A stretch of 64,000 nucleotides of DNA from Paenibacillus sp. YYML68. GTDB taxonomy: Bacteria > Bacillota > Bacilli > Paenibacillales > NBRC-103111. The notes beneath the pieces were generated by a model. The model was given only the letters and a program-made list of their open reading frames with translations. It made no database searches and had not been told where the DNA came from. Of the stretch, positions 44,786 to 52,719 are shown one piece after another. A program made the translations under genes and the position numbers. The stretch's first letter is position 1. Each line of letters begins with the position of its first letter. The stretch spans positions 366,501 to 430,500 of the forward strand of contig NZ_BQYI01000001.1 of assembly GCF_027923405.1 (NCBI RefSeq). Direction: 5' to 3'.

Positions 44786-46633
44786 TTACGTCCGTAGATT
44801 CGTATGCGGGGAATGCGGTCTGCCCGAAGGCTCGCTCCAAGGAAGACGAATGCGGACTGTCGTGCCTTCGCCGTATACGCTATGCACCTGCACGCCGTAC
44901 CCTTCTCCGCATACGTATTCAATCCGGCGATGTACATTGATTAGCCCGATGTGCGCACCGCCGCCCGTAATGTCCTTATACGGCAGATCATGCTGCAGCT
45001 GCTCCAGCACCGTGTCCGGTATGCCCGGACCGTCGTCCGTAATCTCAATCCTATAGACCTCGTCATCCTGCTGCCGCGCCTCGATGCGTATATGGGTCAA
45101 GCCGATCCGCGGATCGACGGCGTGGTGGATGCAGTTCTCGATGAGCGGCTGCAAGGAGAACTTCACGATCGATTGGCTGAGACAGCTCTCGGGAATGTGG
45201 AAGCTATAGTCGAGCCGTTCATCGAAGCGATACTTCTGAATGCGCAGGTACAGCTCGCAGACGGCAATCTCCTCCTTGAGTGTGACGACGGGCGACGACT
45301 CCTTCAGGTTGTAGCGGAACAGCCGCGAGATCGCGGCGCTCATCTCCGCAATATCATCGAGATCCTTCTCGAGCGCCATCCCGCGAATCGTCTCCAGCGC
45401 ATTGTACAGGAAGTGCGGATTGACCTGCGCCTGCAGCACCTTCAGCTCCGTATCCTTCTGGCGCAGCTGCATCTCAGCCTCATTGAGCTTGGAGAAGTAA
45501 ATTTCGTCGAGCAGCTCCTTCAAGCGCTCGGACATTTTGTTAAAGCCGTGCGACAGCATGCCGATCTCATCTTGTGATTCAACGCGTACCTTCGCCTCGA
45601 AGTCGCCGATCTCGAGCTTGCGCATATGATGATGCAGACTTCGGATCGGTCGGATGAGGCTGGCGGCGAAGGTCAAGCCGATGACTGCTGCGGCGGCGAG
45701 CGTCATCGCCGTCACCCAGAAGATCGCCCGTCCGATATCACCGACGCCGCGCAGCAGCTCCTTGTACGGGACGAGCGTCAGTAGCGTCCAGCCGAGTGCG
45801 GACGAGTGACTGTACGTGAGCAGCTCTCGTTCCGACCGATAGATCGGATAGGAGCCGCTGTGCGCCCCAGCCCCGTCTGCTGGGTGAATAGAAGGCAAGT
45901 CCGCCTTCTGCCCGAGCAGCGTCAGGTCGTGATGGTACACGTAATGGCCCTGCGCATCGAGAATCGTCATATAGCCGGTGCGGCCGATCGTCACCATCTT
46001 GGCAATTTCCTGAATGCGCTTGAAGTTCACATCGGTAATGATTATGCCGACCGGCTGTAGCGTTCTCGGGCTGACGATCCGTTTCACAATCGAGATGACC
46101 GGCTCCTTGCGGTCGCGCAGCTGGATGATGCGGCTGATGAGAATCGGCGAGCCGTTAGGAGGCACCTCGCTGTACCAATATTCGTTCGTAATGTCGTCGA
46201 TCGGGACCACTTTATTGACGCCGGACGTATCAATGATTTGTAGATTATCTAGAATAACCGTAATCCCTGCAATATCGCCTCGCGAGTACGATTCGTTATG
46301 GAGCAGCTGCTGAATCGACCTCCGAATGCCGCTCTGCTCAATCTCCTCGACGCTGTTCATCAGGATGAGTCGCTGCATCTCGGGGTGATTGACGATCTTC
46401 AGCGTCGCGAATTCGAAGTCTCTTACATAATATTCGACATGGGTCTTCACCTGCTCGATAATTTGCCAGCTCGACTGCTGGGCCTCCTCCTCCAGCACCT
46501 CCGAGGAGCGCATGTAGGCATAATACCCGATCATAATCATCGGAACGACGACGAGAAGGGCGGAGTAGACAAGCAGCTTCACCGTTAACGGATAATCGCG
46601 CAGCAGCACGAGCCGGGTCAGCTTATGAAGCAT
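44786..46633 (-). CDS. YesM-type sensor histidine kinase
   Basis: A 615-residue kinase. Two membrane helices (about 18-40 and 297-320) border an extracellular Cache domain with RSERELLTYSHS. A HAMP domain (about 320-370) follows, then the His_kinase motif VNPHFLYNALETIR with His407 and ATPase boxes LIENCIHHA, ITDDGPGIP and GGAHIGLINVHRRI. It is transcribed after the TRAP binding-protein gene and before its regulator, so it likely senses the transporter substrate, perhaps through the binding protein. Confidence 0.92.
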   Translation of the reverse strand: MLHKLTRLVLLRDYPLTVKLLVYSALLVVVPMIMIGYYAYMRSSEVLEEEAQQSSWQIIEQVKTHVEYYVRDFEFATLKIVNHPEMQRLILMNSVEEIEQSGIRRSIQQLLHNESYSRGDIAGITVILDNLQIIDTSGVNKVVPIDDITNEYWYSEVPPNGSPILISRIIQLRDRKEPVISIVKRIVSPRTLQPVGIIITDVNFKRIQEIAKMVTIGRTGYMTILDAQGHYVYHHDLTLLGQKADLPSIHPADGAGAHSGSYPIYRSERELLTYSHSSALGWTLLTLVPYKELLRGVGDIGRAIFWVTAMTLAAAAVIGLTFAASLIRPIRSLHHHMRKLEIGDFEAKVRVESQDEIGMLSHGFNKMSERLKELLDEIYFSKLNEAEMQLRQKDTELKVLQAQVNPHFLYNALETIRGMALEKDLDDIAEMSAAISRLFRYNLKESSPVVTLKEEIAVCELYLRIQKYRFDERLDYSFHIPESCLSQSIVKFSLQPLIENCIHHAVDPRIGLTHIRIEARQQDDEVYRIEITDDGPGIPDTVLEQLQHDLPYKDITGGGAHIGLINVHRRIEYVCGEGYGVQVHSVYGEGTTVRIRLPWSEPSGRPHSPHTNLRT

Positions 46634-46752
46634 AGGGCGTTACACTCCTTCCTCGTGAGATGGCTCGCAGGGTGCTCCTGACATACGATACGACATACGA
46701 CATACACCCCACGTCATTATTGTACCATCTGCTGCGCGTCCTCCAACAGCAA

Positions 46753-46776
46753 GAGGCTCCGAATATACGGAGCCTC
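46753..46776 (-). terminator. hairpin between dctP and the kinase gene
   Basis: GAGGCTCCG and CGGAGCCTC form perfect 9-bp arms with a 6-base loop just after the dctP stop. No strong T-run follows, so it is likely a partial terminator or mRNA-stabilising element that sets dctP above yesMN. Confidence 0.6.
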
Positions 46777-46792
46777 CCTTCGTTAAGCTTCA

Positions 46793-47827
46793 TTATTTCT
46801 TAGCTGCCTCAATCGCATCTAGTACGTTCTTGTAGTCCGCACGGTACTTGTCGATGACTGGCTTCACGGCATCCTGCCATGGCTTGATGTCTTCTACCTT
46901 CGTAATGACAGAGCCCGCTGCACGTACCTTGTCCTCGGATTCCTTCTCATACTTCTTCCACTGCTCACGCTGGTACGCTACCGAATCGAGCGCAGCCTGC
47001 TTCAGCAGCTTCTTGTCCTCGTCGGACAGCTTATCCCAAGTCGTCTTACTGATCAGCAGCACCTCTGGCACACGCTGATGCTGGTCGACGATGTAGTTCT
47101 TCGCAACTTCATAATGCTTGGAGGAGAAATAGCTCGGATAGTTGTTCTCCGCACCGTCGATGACGCCGGTCTGCAGGGCGCTGAACACTTCGCCGTAAGC
47201 CATCGGTGTTGCGCTGGCGCCGAGCGCCTTCATAATGTCGACGTTCACCTGGTTCTGGATAACGCGAATCTTCAGACCCTTCAGATCCTCCAGCTTCGTC
47301 ACTGGACTCTTCGTATAGAAGCTGCGAGCGCCTGGCTCGAAGTACGCGAGTCCCTTCATCTTCGAGCTCTGCAGGCTGTCGAGCAGCCTCTCACCCTCTG
47401 CGCCGGTCAGGAACTTCCACATGTGCTGTTCATTGTCGAAGATGTACGGCAAGCTGAACACGCCGTATTCCTTGTTGAAGCCAGCCATCGCACCGGAGCT
47501 GACACGCGTCATCTCGATCGCGCCGAGCTGTACTTGCTCAATAACGGCCTTCTCTTCACCCAGCTGTGAGGATGGGAATACATCGACCTTGATGCGGCCT
47601 GCGGAGCGCTCGTTCACGAGCTCAGCGAATTTCTTATCTCCCAGCGTTGTTGGATAATCTGGCGGATGAGATTCAGCCAGACGGAATGTATAGGACGGCT
47701 TCTTCGCGTCAGCGGCAGCGCCGCCTTGTGGAGCTGCTTCCTGCTTCGTTCCGCAGCCAGCGAGTACAGCACCGGTGAGCAGCACAATGGATAGAGCGCT
47801 TGCAGACATCTTGAAGCTTTTGTTCAT
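46793..47827 (-). CDS. dctP: TRAP transporter substrate-binding lipoprotein
   Basis: A 344-residue DctP-family protein. The signal peptide ends in a lipobox (LAGC, Cys at about 25), so it is anchored to the outer membrane face as a lipoprotein. Motifs include FRLAESHPPDYPTT, KGLKIRVIQNQVNV with the substrate-binding Arg, and DGAENNYPSY. AAGGGGGA precedes the ATG. It follows the permease genes and delivers a carboxylate-type substrate to them. Confidence 0.93.
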   Translation of the reverse strand: MNKSFKMSASALSIVLLTGAVLAGCGTKQEAAPQGGAAADAKKPSYTFRLAESHPPDYPTTLGDKKFAELVNERSAGRIKVDVFPSSQLGEEKAVIEQVQLGAIEMTRVSSGAMAGFNKEYGVFSLPYIFDNEQHMWKFLTGAEGERLLDSLQSSKMKGLAYFEPGARSFYTKSPVTKLEDLKGLKIRVIQNQVNVDIMKALGASATPMAYGEVFSALQTGVIDGAENNYPSYFSSKHYEVAKNYIVDQHQRVPEVLLISKTTWDKLSDEDKKLLKQAALDSVAYQREQWKKYEKESEDKVRAAGSVITKVEDIKPWQDAVKPVIDKYRADYKNVLDAIEAAKK

Positions 47828-47864
47828 GTTCGTGTCCCCCTTAGTTTTTCTAAACCGAGTATAA

Positions 47865-47879
47865 ATGAAAGCGGTTTAT
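47865..47879. promoter_or_regulatory. cre-like site upstream of dctP
   Basis: ATGAAAGCGGTTTAT matches the CcpA site consensus WTGNAANCGNWNNCW at all but one position, in the 124-bp gap between dctM and dctP. Confidence 0.35.
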
Positions 47880-47951
47880 TTTTGAACGTGACTTTTTTTG
47901 TGCCTTTTTGTAAATTCTTTAGAATGAGCTTGCCCTCCATAAGATGCTCGG

Positions 47952-49250
47952 CTACTTTCCTAAGAATGTATTCGGTAGCCATAAGGATAGCTGCGGTACG
48001 TAGGTGAGCAGGAACAGTACGCCAATCATAGCGAAGAAGAATGGCAATAGCGCCCGGGCTCCCTTGTCTATCGACACTTTACCAATCGCACAACCGACGA
48101 AGAGCACGGTGCCGACCGGTGGCGTCAGGAGTCCTATACCGAGATTCAAGATCATCACGATCCCGAAGTGTACCGGATCCATGCCCAGCGAGGTGACGAC
48201 TGGATACAGAATTGGCGTCATAATCAGGATGAGCGGAGCCATATCCATCGGTGCGCCGAGCAACAGCAGGAGCAGGTTGATCATCAGCAGAATGATGTAC
48301 GGATTGTCGGTGAAGCCGAGGAACAGATCCGTTACCATCGCCGGAATCTTCAAGTATGCGAGCACCCAGCCGAATGCATCAGACGCTGCGATCAGGAACA
48401 GCACCATCGCGACGGTACGGAATGTCTTCTTCAGAATGATGACGCTGTGGGACAGCGGAACATCCTTATAGACGAAGAACGTCAGAATGAACGCGTACAA
48501 GCAGGCAATTGCACCCGCCTCAGTAGCGGTGAACCAGCCGGAGAAGATACCTCCGAGAATAATGACACCCGTCATCATCGACAGGAAGCCTTCACGCATA
48601 ATGCGCGGCACTTCTTTCAGCGGAATCGGATCGCCCTTCGGAAAATTATTCTTGCGTGCAATGATATAAGCGGTCGTCATCAGCGTCACGAGCAAAATCA
48701 AGCACGGGATGATGCCCGCGAGGAACAGAGCCGATACCGACACGCCGCCCGCGGCGAGCGAGTACAAGATCATGTTGTGGCTCGGCGGCATGACGACGCC
48801 CTGGATCGCGGCCGCTGACGTCAGGCCGACGGTGAACTCGGGCTTGTAGCCCTTGCGCTTCATCGCAGGGATCAGGACAGAGCCGATCGAGGACGCATCC
48901 GCTGCGGCAGAGCCGGAGATGCTGCCGAAGAACATGCACGCGATACACGTCACGAGGCTCAATCCGCCGCGAATCGCGCCGACGAGCAGCTGCGCCATGT
49001 TGATTAGCCTCGTGGCGAGTCCACCCTCGCTCATAATTTGCCCAGCGAGAATGAAGAACGGAATGGCAAGCAGGCTGTAGGAATCGAGTCCCTTGATCAT
49101 GCGCTGTCCGACGACGACCCAAGGGACGTCGAGATACATAATGGTTAACAGTGTCGATCCTGCGATCGTCAGTGCGATCGGAAACCGCATCAGCAGCATA
49201 ATCACGAAGCTGGCGGTCAGGACGAGCGTTGCCGTAGCGGTTATACTCAT
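47952..49250 (-). CDS. dctM: TRAP transporter large permease
   Basis: A 432-residue DctM-type permease with about 12 hydrophobic helices. Family motifs include the early FPIALTIAGS and the conserved SGSAAADASSIGSVLIP (about 112-128) and GGIFSGWFTATEAGAIA (about 228-244). It is the ion-coupled translocation subunit. It overlaps dctQ by 4 bp. Confidence 0.95.
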   Translation of the reverse strand: MSITATATLVLTASFVIMLLMRFPIALTIAGSTLLTIMYLDVPWVVVGQRMIKGLDSYSLLAIPFFILAGQIMSEGGLATRLINMAQLLVGAIRGGLSLVTCIACMFFGSISGSAAADASSIGSVLIPAMKRKGYKPEFTVGLTSAAAIQGVVMPPSHNMILYSLAAGGVSVSALFLAGIIPCLILLVTLMTTAYIIARKNNFPKGDPIPLKEVPRIMREGFLSMMTGVIILGGIFSGWFTATEAGAIACLYAFILTFFVYKDVPLSHSVIILKKTFRTVAMVLFLIAASDAFGWVLAYLKIPAMVTDLFLGFTDNPYIILLMINLLLLLLGAPMDMAPLILIMTPILYPVVTSLGMDPVHFGIVMILNLGIGLLTPPVGTVLFVGCAIGKVSIDKGARALLPFFFAMIGVLFLLTYVPQLSLWLPNTFLGK

Positions 49251-49750
49251 TCGCCGAATTCCTCCCCAAGACCTTGATGACGAGTCGTTTCAATTCCGAT
49301 CAGGCTGAGCAGGCTGTAGGCACAGATCATGATGCCTGTAATCGGCATGACAATATAATAGATACTATTGGTCAGCCCTGTAGCCGGCAGCGTCGTCTCG
49401 TACTGATCGATGGTGAACTGCATGCCGTTGACGATCAGGTACAGCCCGAAGCCGAAGACGACCACGGTGATGACCTTGTCCCACACCTTGTTGAAGCGTG
49501 CTCCGAACAGCTTCGTGAACGAGTCGGTCGCGATGTGCAGCTTCTCGCGGAAGCCGATGGCGATGCCCATGAACGAGAACCAGACCATCAGCAGCAGCGT
49601 CACCTCCTCTGACCAGAAGAAGACGAAGTTGAACAGCTTGCGGGTTACGACTTGAAGAATGACGATAAACGTCATCAATGTAAGCGCCGTCAATGAAATC
49701 CATTCGAATATCGAATCCAGTGACAGGGCGATCCGTTTTAACACTTTCAT
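49247..49750 (-). CDS. dctQ: TRAP transporter small permease
   Basis: A 167-residue DctQ protein with four membrane helices and the family motif EEVTLLLMVWFSFMGIAIGFREKLHI (quoted only to show EE and the G-x-R region, about 44-70). First gene of the operon dctQ-dctM-dctP-yesM-yesN. AAGGAGGGAAAGGTGA precedes the start. Confidence 0.93.
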   Translation of the reverse strand: MKVLKRIALSLDSIFEWISLTALTLMTFIVILQVVTRKLFNFVFFWSEEVTLLLMVWFSFMGIAIGFREKLHIATDSFTKLFGARFNKVWDKVITVVVFGFGLYLIVNGMQFTIDQYETTLPATGLTNSIYYIVMPITGIMICAYSLLSLIGIETTRHQGLGEEFGE

Positions 49751-50006
49751 ACGTCACCTTTCCCTCCTTGTTGGGATCTGCTTGCTTAGTTGCTATGCGC
49801 TAATTGTAAAGGCTTTCTTGACGACTGAGAACGCCCGTGCTTTTAGGATTATTTGTAGTTTTTTTAGGTTTGTCAGATGTAAGGGTAAGGGTAATTACAA
49901 AAAAACTGTTTACCCTAATCACTCGGGTAAACAGTTCAAGAGCATGACTTAATAAGGTTTTCGGGAGAATACATACTGGGCATTTAGCAAACATACGATA
50001 GCAAAA
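49751..50006. other. AT-rich control region upstream of the TRAP operon
   Basis: This gap holds the dctQ ribosome site, a weak minus-strand promoter candidate (CTGACA near 49877 with an AT-rich -10 region) and the perfect hairpin at 49904-49936. No gene was found. Confidence 0.4.
49897..49936 (-). terminator. perfect 12-bp hairpin with T-run on the minus strand
   Basis: AACTGTTTACCC (49904-49915) and GGGTAAACAGTT (49925-49936) pair exactly with a 9-base loop. Read on the minus strand the stem is followed by TTTTTTT, a good intrinsic terminator located 150 bp before dctQ. Either it insulates dctQ from upstream transcription or it is a leader attenuator. Confidence 0.7.
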
Positions 50007-50204
50007 ATGATATTTTTAGTGACGACAGGTTTTATGACTTCAAAAGGCGGTTCGCTAATAAAGTGTCAATATATATTTAAGAAGGATAGGGAATTGATCA
50101 CGGAAGAAGACAACAGACTGGTTGATAAGTACACAGATATTGCGACAAGAGACCACCCAATGTTTTTTGAGATTGCCATTACAAGATATGCAAATGCTGA
50201 ATAA
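50007..50204 (+). CDS. short AT-rich hypothetical frame
   Basis: A 65-residue frame with no clear ribosome site. The composition is AT-rich and the product is highly charged (IFKKDRELITEEDNRLVDKYTD). It stops just before the hisE fragment in the same frame and may be a remnant of inserted DNA rather than an expressed gene. Confidence 0.25.
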   Translation: MIFLVTTGFMTSKGGSLIKCQYIFKKDRELITEEDNRLVDKYTDIATRDHPMFFEIAITRYANAE

Positions 50205-50216
50205 AATAATGCTTGG

Positions 50217-50423
50217 CTTCCAAGAAGTAATGCCACTGTCATTGGCGCGAAGAACAATGATAACGACGAGCTGCGCTACGAAGCCGGCGACGTGCTGTTC
50301 CACCTGCTCGTGCTTCTGCGCGAACGCAAGGTACCTCTGGACGACGTGCTTCGCGAGCTGGAGAGCCGCCATCTCAAGAGCTCATCTGATCAAAAATTTT
50401 CCCGCAGGAGTGAAATCCGCTGA
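50217..50423 (+). pseudogene. hisE: 3' fragment of hisE (phosphoribosyl-ATP pyrophosphatase)
   Basis: In the frame ending at the TGA 50421-50423 the peptide reads ATVIGAKNNDNDELRYEAGD, then VLFHLLVLLRERKVPLDDVL and RELESRHL. This is the C-terminal helix bundle of HisE/HisIE; the N-terminal part is replaced by unrelated AT-rich DNA. The stop overlaps the ATG of the next gene (TGATG), the coupling expected of an original his operon. Confidence 0.75.
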
Positions 50424-51403
50424 TGGTAATGATCGACTACCACACGCATCACGTTCGCTGCGGCCACGCCTCCGGCACCTTGGAGGAATACGTAAGGCGC
50501 GGCATCGAGATCGGGCTGACCCAGCTGGGGCAGTCACTGGGGAACATTAAGCTTTCGCGCTTTAAGAGCGGCGAAATTTACTGCCTATACGAGGAGAGCA
50601 TCCGCAACTGTGACGTCTTTCTGGTACAGACCTTCTCTCATCCGATCAACGAGCATCTGGTAGAGCTGCTGGTCATGATGGACGCCGCCAAGCGGGCTTC
50701 GGCGAAGACCGTCAACATTGTCCTCCCGTACTATGGATACTCCCGTCAGGAACGGAAGGCTGCGCCGCGCGAGCCGATCTCGGCTAAGCTCGTTGCCGAC
50801 CTGCTGCAGGCTGCCGGAGCGCACCGCGTTGTGACGATCGACCTGCATGCGCCGGCGATTCAAGGATTTTTCGACATTCCTGTCGACCATCTTACCGCAC
50901 TTGACCTTATCAGCGACTATATTCGCCGCAAGGACATCCGCAATCCCGTCGTCGTATCTCCGGACGCAGGCCGCGCTTCCGCGGCGGAGAAGATGGCCAA
51001 CGTGCTGGACGCGCCATTCGCGATCATGATCAAGAAGCGCCCGAGTCACAACGAGTCGGTCATCACGCACCTGATCGGTGAAGTCGCCGGCTATACGCCG
51101 ATTATTATCGAGGACTTGATCGACACCGGTACGACGATCGTCAACGTCGTTGAGGGGCTCAAGGAGCGTGGCGCTGAGGACGCGTATATATGCGCAACGC
51201 ACCCGGTATTCTCCGGACCTGCGGTGCAGCGTCTCGATCATCCGAACATCCGCGAGGTCGTCATCACCGATTCTATCGCTGTGGATGAAGGCCACCCGGA
51301 CAAATTCAAAATCATCACAGTTGCACCGCTGCTGTCCAATGCGATTCGTATTATTCTAGAGGGCGGTTCCATCTCCTCGCTGTTCAAGTACGGCGGCGTA
51401 TAG
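50423..51403 (+). CDS. prs: HisJ N-terminus fused to ribose-phosphate pyrophosphokinase
   Basis: A 326-residue fusion. Residues 1-36 (MVMIDYHTHHVRCGHASGTL, then EEYVRRGIEIGLTQLG) are the start of a PHP-type histidinol phosphatase HisJ. From residue 37 (QSLGNIKLSRFKSGEIY) the protein is a PRPP synthetase paralogue lacking its first 20-25 residues. Retained parts are RQERKAAPREP, DLHAPAIQGFFDIPVDH, the flexible-loop KKRPSHNES and the PRPP loop IIEDLIDTGTT (usual DD replaced by ED). AGGAG lies upstream. A deletion between hisJ and a downstream prs explains it. It could still make PRPP or be decaying. Confidence 0.8.
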   Translation: MVMIDYHTHHVRCGHASGTLEEYVRRGIEIGLTQLGQSLGNIKLSRFKSGEIYCLYEESIRNCDVFLVQTFSHPINEHLVELLVMMDAAKRASAKTVNIVLPYYGYSRQERKAAPREPISAKLVADLLQAAGAHRVVTIDLHAPAIQGFFDIPVDHLTALDLISDYIRRKDIRNPVVVSPDAGRASAAEKMANVLDAPFAIMIKKRPSHNESVITHLIGEVAGYTPIIIEDLIDTGTTIVNVVEGLKERGAEDAYICATHPVFSGPAVQRLDHPNIREVVITDSIAVDEGHPDKFKIITVAPLLSNAIRIILEGGSISSLFKYGGV

Positions 51404-51420
51404 GTTTGCCTCTACAAGCC

Positions 51421-51457
51421 AAGGGCGGCATTCTCCGATTCGGGAGAGGCCGCCTTT
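51421..51457. terminator. terminator after the prs fusion
   Basis: AAGGGCGGC and GCCGCCTTT plus inner TTCTCC/GGGAGA arms form a strong stem between convergent operons. Confidence 0.75.
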
Positions 51458-51535
51458 GCTGTGCTGTTTAAGGAGCTTCAGGTTTCTTGATTTGAGAGGC
51501 TGCCTGCTGGTCGTTTTCCATTTCTCTGGATGGGT

Positions 51536-51841
51536 TCAAGCCCTGTCTCTATTATTGATTCCCCGCACGAGCCAGTAAATGAACAGGTATAACAATGTAA
51601 TGCCAATGCTTCCGGCTAAAGGTATCGTTACAACTCCGATCCCCTGCTCGGTCACGATAGCTTTGTAGCTGCTGCCATCCATAGAAGCTTGCTTTTCATA
51701 GTACCCTTTGAGGTAATACCAATCCTTTCCAATGCGGTCCCCCAGCTTCATCTCGATTTGGGATAAGTAGATTAGAATTGCTCCCATAATGAGGGTGAAG
51801 CTTACAAAGCATATTCCAAGCGCATTCCAGACCCATTTCAT
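51536..51841 (-). CDS. small two-helix membrane protein, last gene of the peptide operon
   Basis: A 101-residue protein. ATG 51841 overlaps the protease stop by 4 bp, which decides the start. Helices at about 5-28 and 70-92 flank a polar loop. No family was recognised. Its place at the end of a peptide-maturation/export operon suggests an immunity or accessory factor, which is inference. Confidence 0.65.
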   Translation of the reverse strand: MKWVWNALGICFVSFTLIMGAILIYLSQIEMKLGDRIGKDWYYLKGYYEKQASMDGSSYKAIVTEQGIGVVTIPLAGSIGITLLYLFIYWLVRGINNRDRA

Positions 51842-52719
51842 AACGATTCCTCCTTGTCGACTTGTCTCCCAAGCTGGTTCCTGCGGAACCAGGACAGCGC
51901 CGCTCGGGCTACATTCTTGCCATCGGTAGAGAGAAGGGTTAACAAATTGCCCAGCCATACGACGGCCAAGTAAAATAACTCCGAATCTGATTGCTTATAC
52001 GCAAATACCAGTAGAATAACGCCAATAAGTGCAGGAACGATCGGGCCGAGCAAGGAAACAACCACTTCCTTCGCGGGGGTCAGGCGCTCCCTGTACAATC
52101 CTACTGTATAATTATTTCTCCCGATAAATAAAAAAGCATGAGGCTGTTTGACTAAATGCAGTCCCATAACGTGGGAAAACTCATGAACGGCTATGGAAAC
52201 AAAAATATTAAACGTAAAGACAAAGGCTGACCAGCCCATTCCTAAAGCATAGTAGAGGAGAAACATCCCCGCTAATATGTATATGTAATAAAACGGAATG
52301 AAAAAAATCAAGTAAATCAACAGAAAAATAGGATTTCTGGTATAGGCGGGAAGGTTATATCGCTTCTTGATCTTCATAAGCTGAAATAAGGAGCCGATCT
52401 GTAGGGTTCGAAACAAAAACCAAGCCGTTTGCAAGCGGTCTTTCCATGAACGGACACGTATGTTCAGGAGAAAATGTCCATTTAACTGCTCAAAGAATCG
52501 GATTGTATCCAAGGTGATCCGTTGTTCGTCTGCGTCATATTGCTTCGCTACCTTAGTGGCAATCTCTCCGATTGAGCGTCTCCCATCCACATAATGCAGC
52601 ATCCAGTAGGAGCTCGAATTGATAGGGTAGGATTCATTGGAACTGTCGTCGGTAACCTGACTTTCAGAGACATGAACCTGAAGGGGCAAATAAGGTATAT
52701 CGTGAACAAATAGATTCAT
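51838..52719 (-). CDS. PqqD-domain M50-type membrane metalloprotease
   Basis: A 293-residue protein. The ATG at 52719 overlaps the permease stop (ATGA), deciding the start. The N-terminus (about 30-90) resembles a PqqD/RiPP-recognition winged helix (LHYVDGRRSIGEIATKVAKQ). Several membrane helices follow, with the zinc motif HEFSH (His179, Glu180, His183), a VSLLGPIVP segment and a third-ligand candidate in LLSTDGKN near 275. This matches site-2-protease-like M50 enzymes in RiPP clusters such as YydH. It is predicted to bind and cleave the peptides encoded upstream. Confidence 0.8.
   Translation of the reverse strand: MNLFVHDIPYLPLQVHVSESQVTDDSSNESYPINSSSYWMLHYVDGRRSIGEIATKVAKQYDADEQRITLDTIRFFEQLNGHFLLNIRVRSWKDRLQTAWFLFRTLQIGSLFQLMKIKKRYNLPAYTRNPIFLLIYLIFFIPFYYIYILAGMFLLYYALGMGWSAFVFTFNIFVSIAVHEFSHVMGLHLVKQPHAFLFIGRNNYTVGLYRERLTPAKEVVVSLLGPIVPALIGVILLVFAYKQSDSELFYLAVVWLGNLLTLLSTDGKNVARAALSWFRRNQLGRQVDKEESL

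Noticed and set aside
49658-51403. Idea that HisJ-Prs is an evolved bifunctional enzyme
   Set aside because: Only 36 residues of HisJ are present, without most metal ligands, so it cannot be a phosphatase domain.
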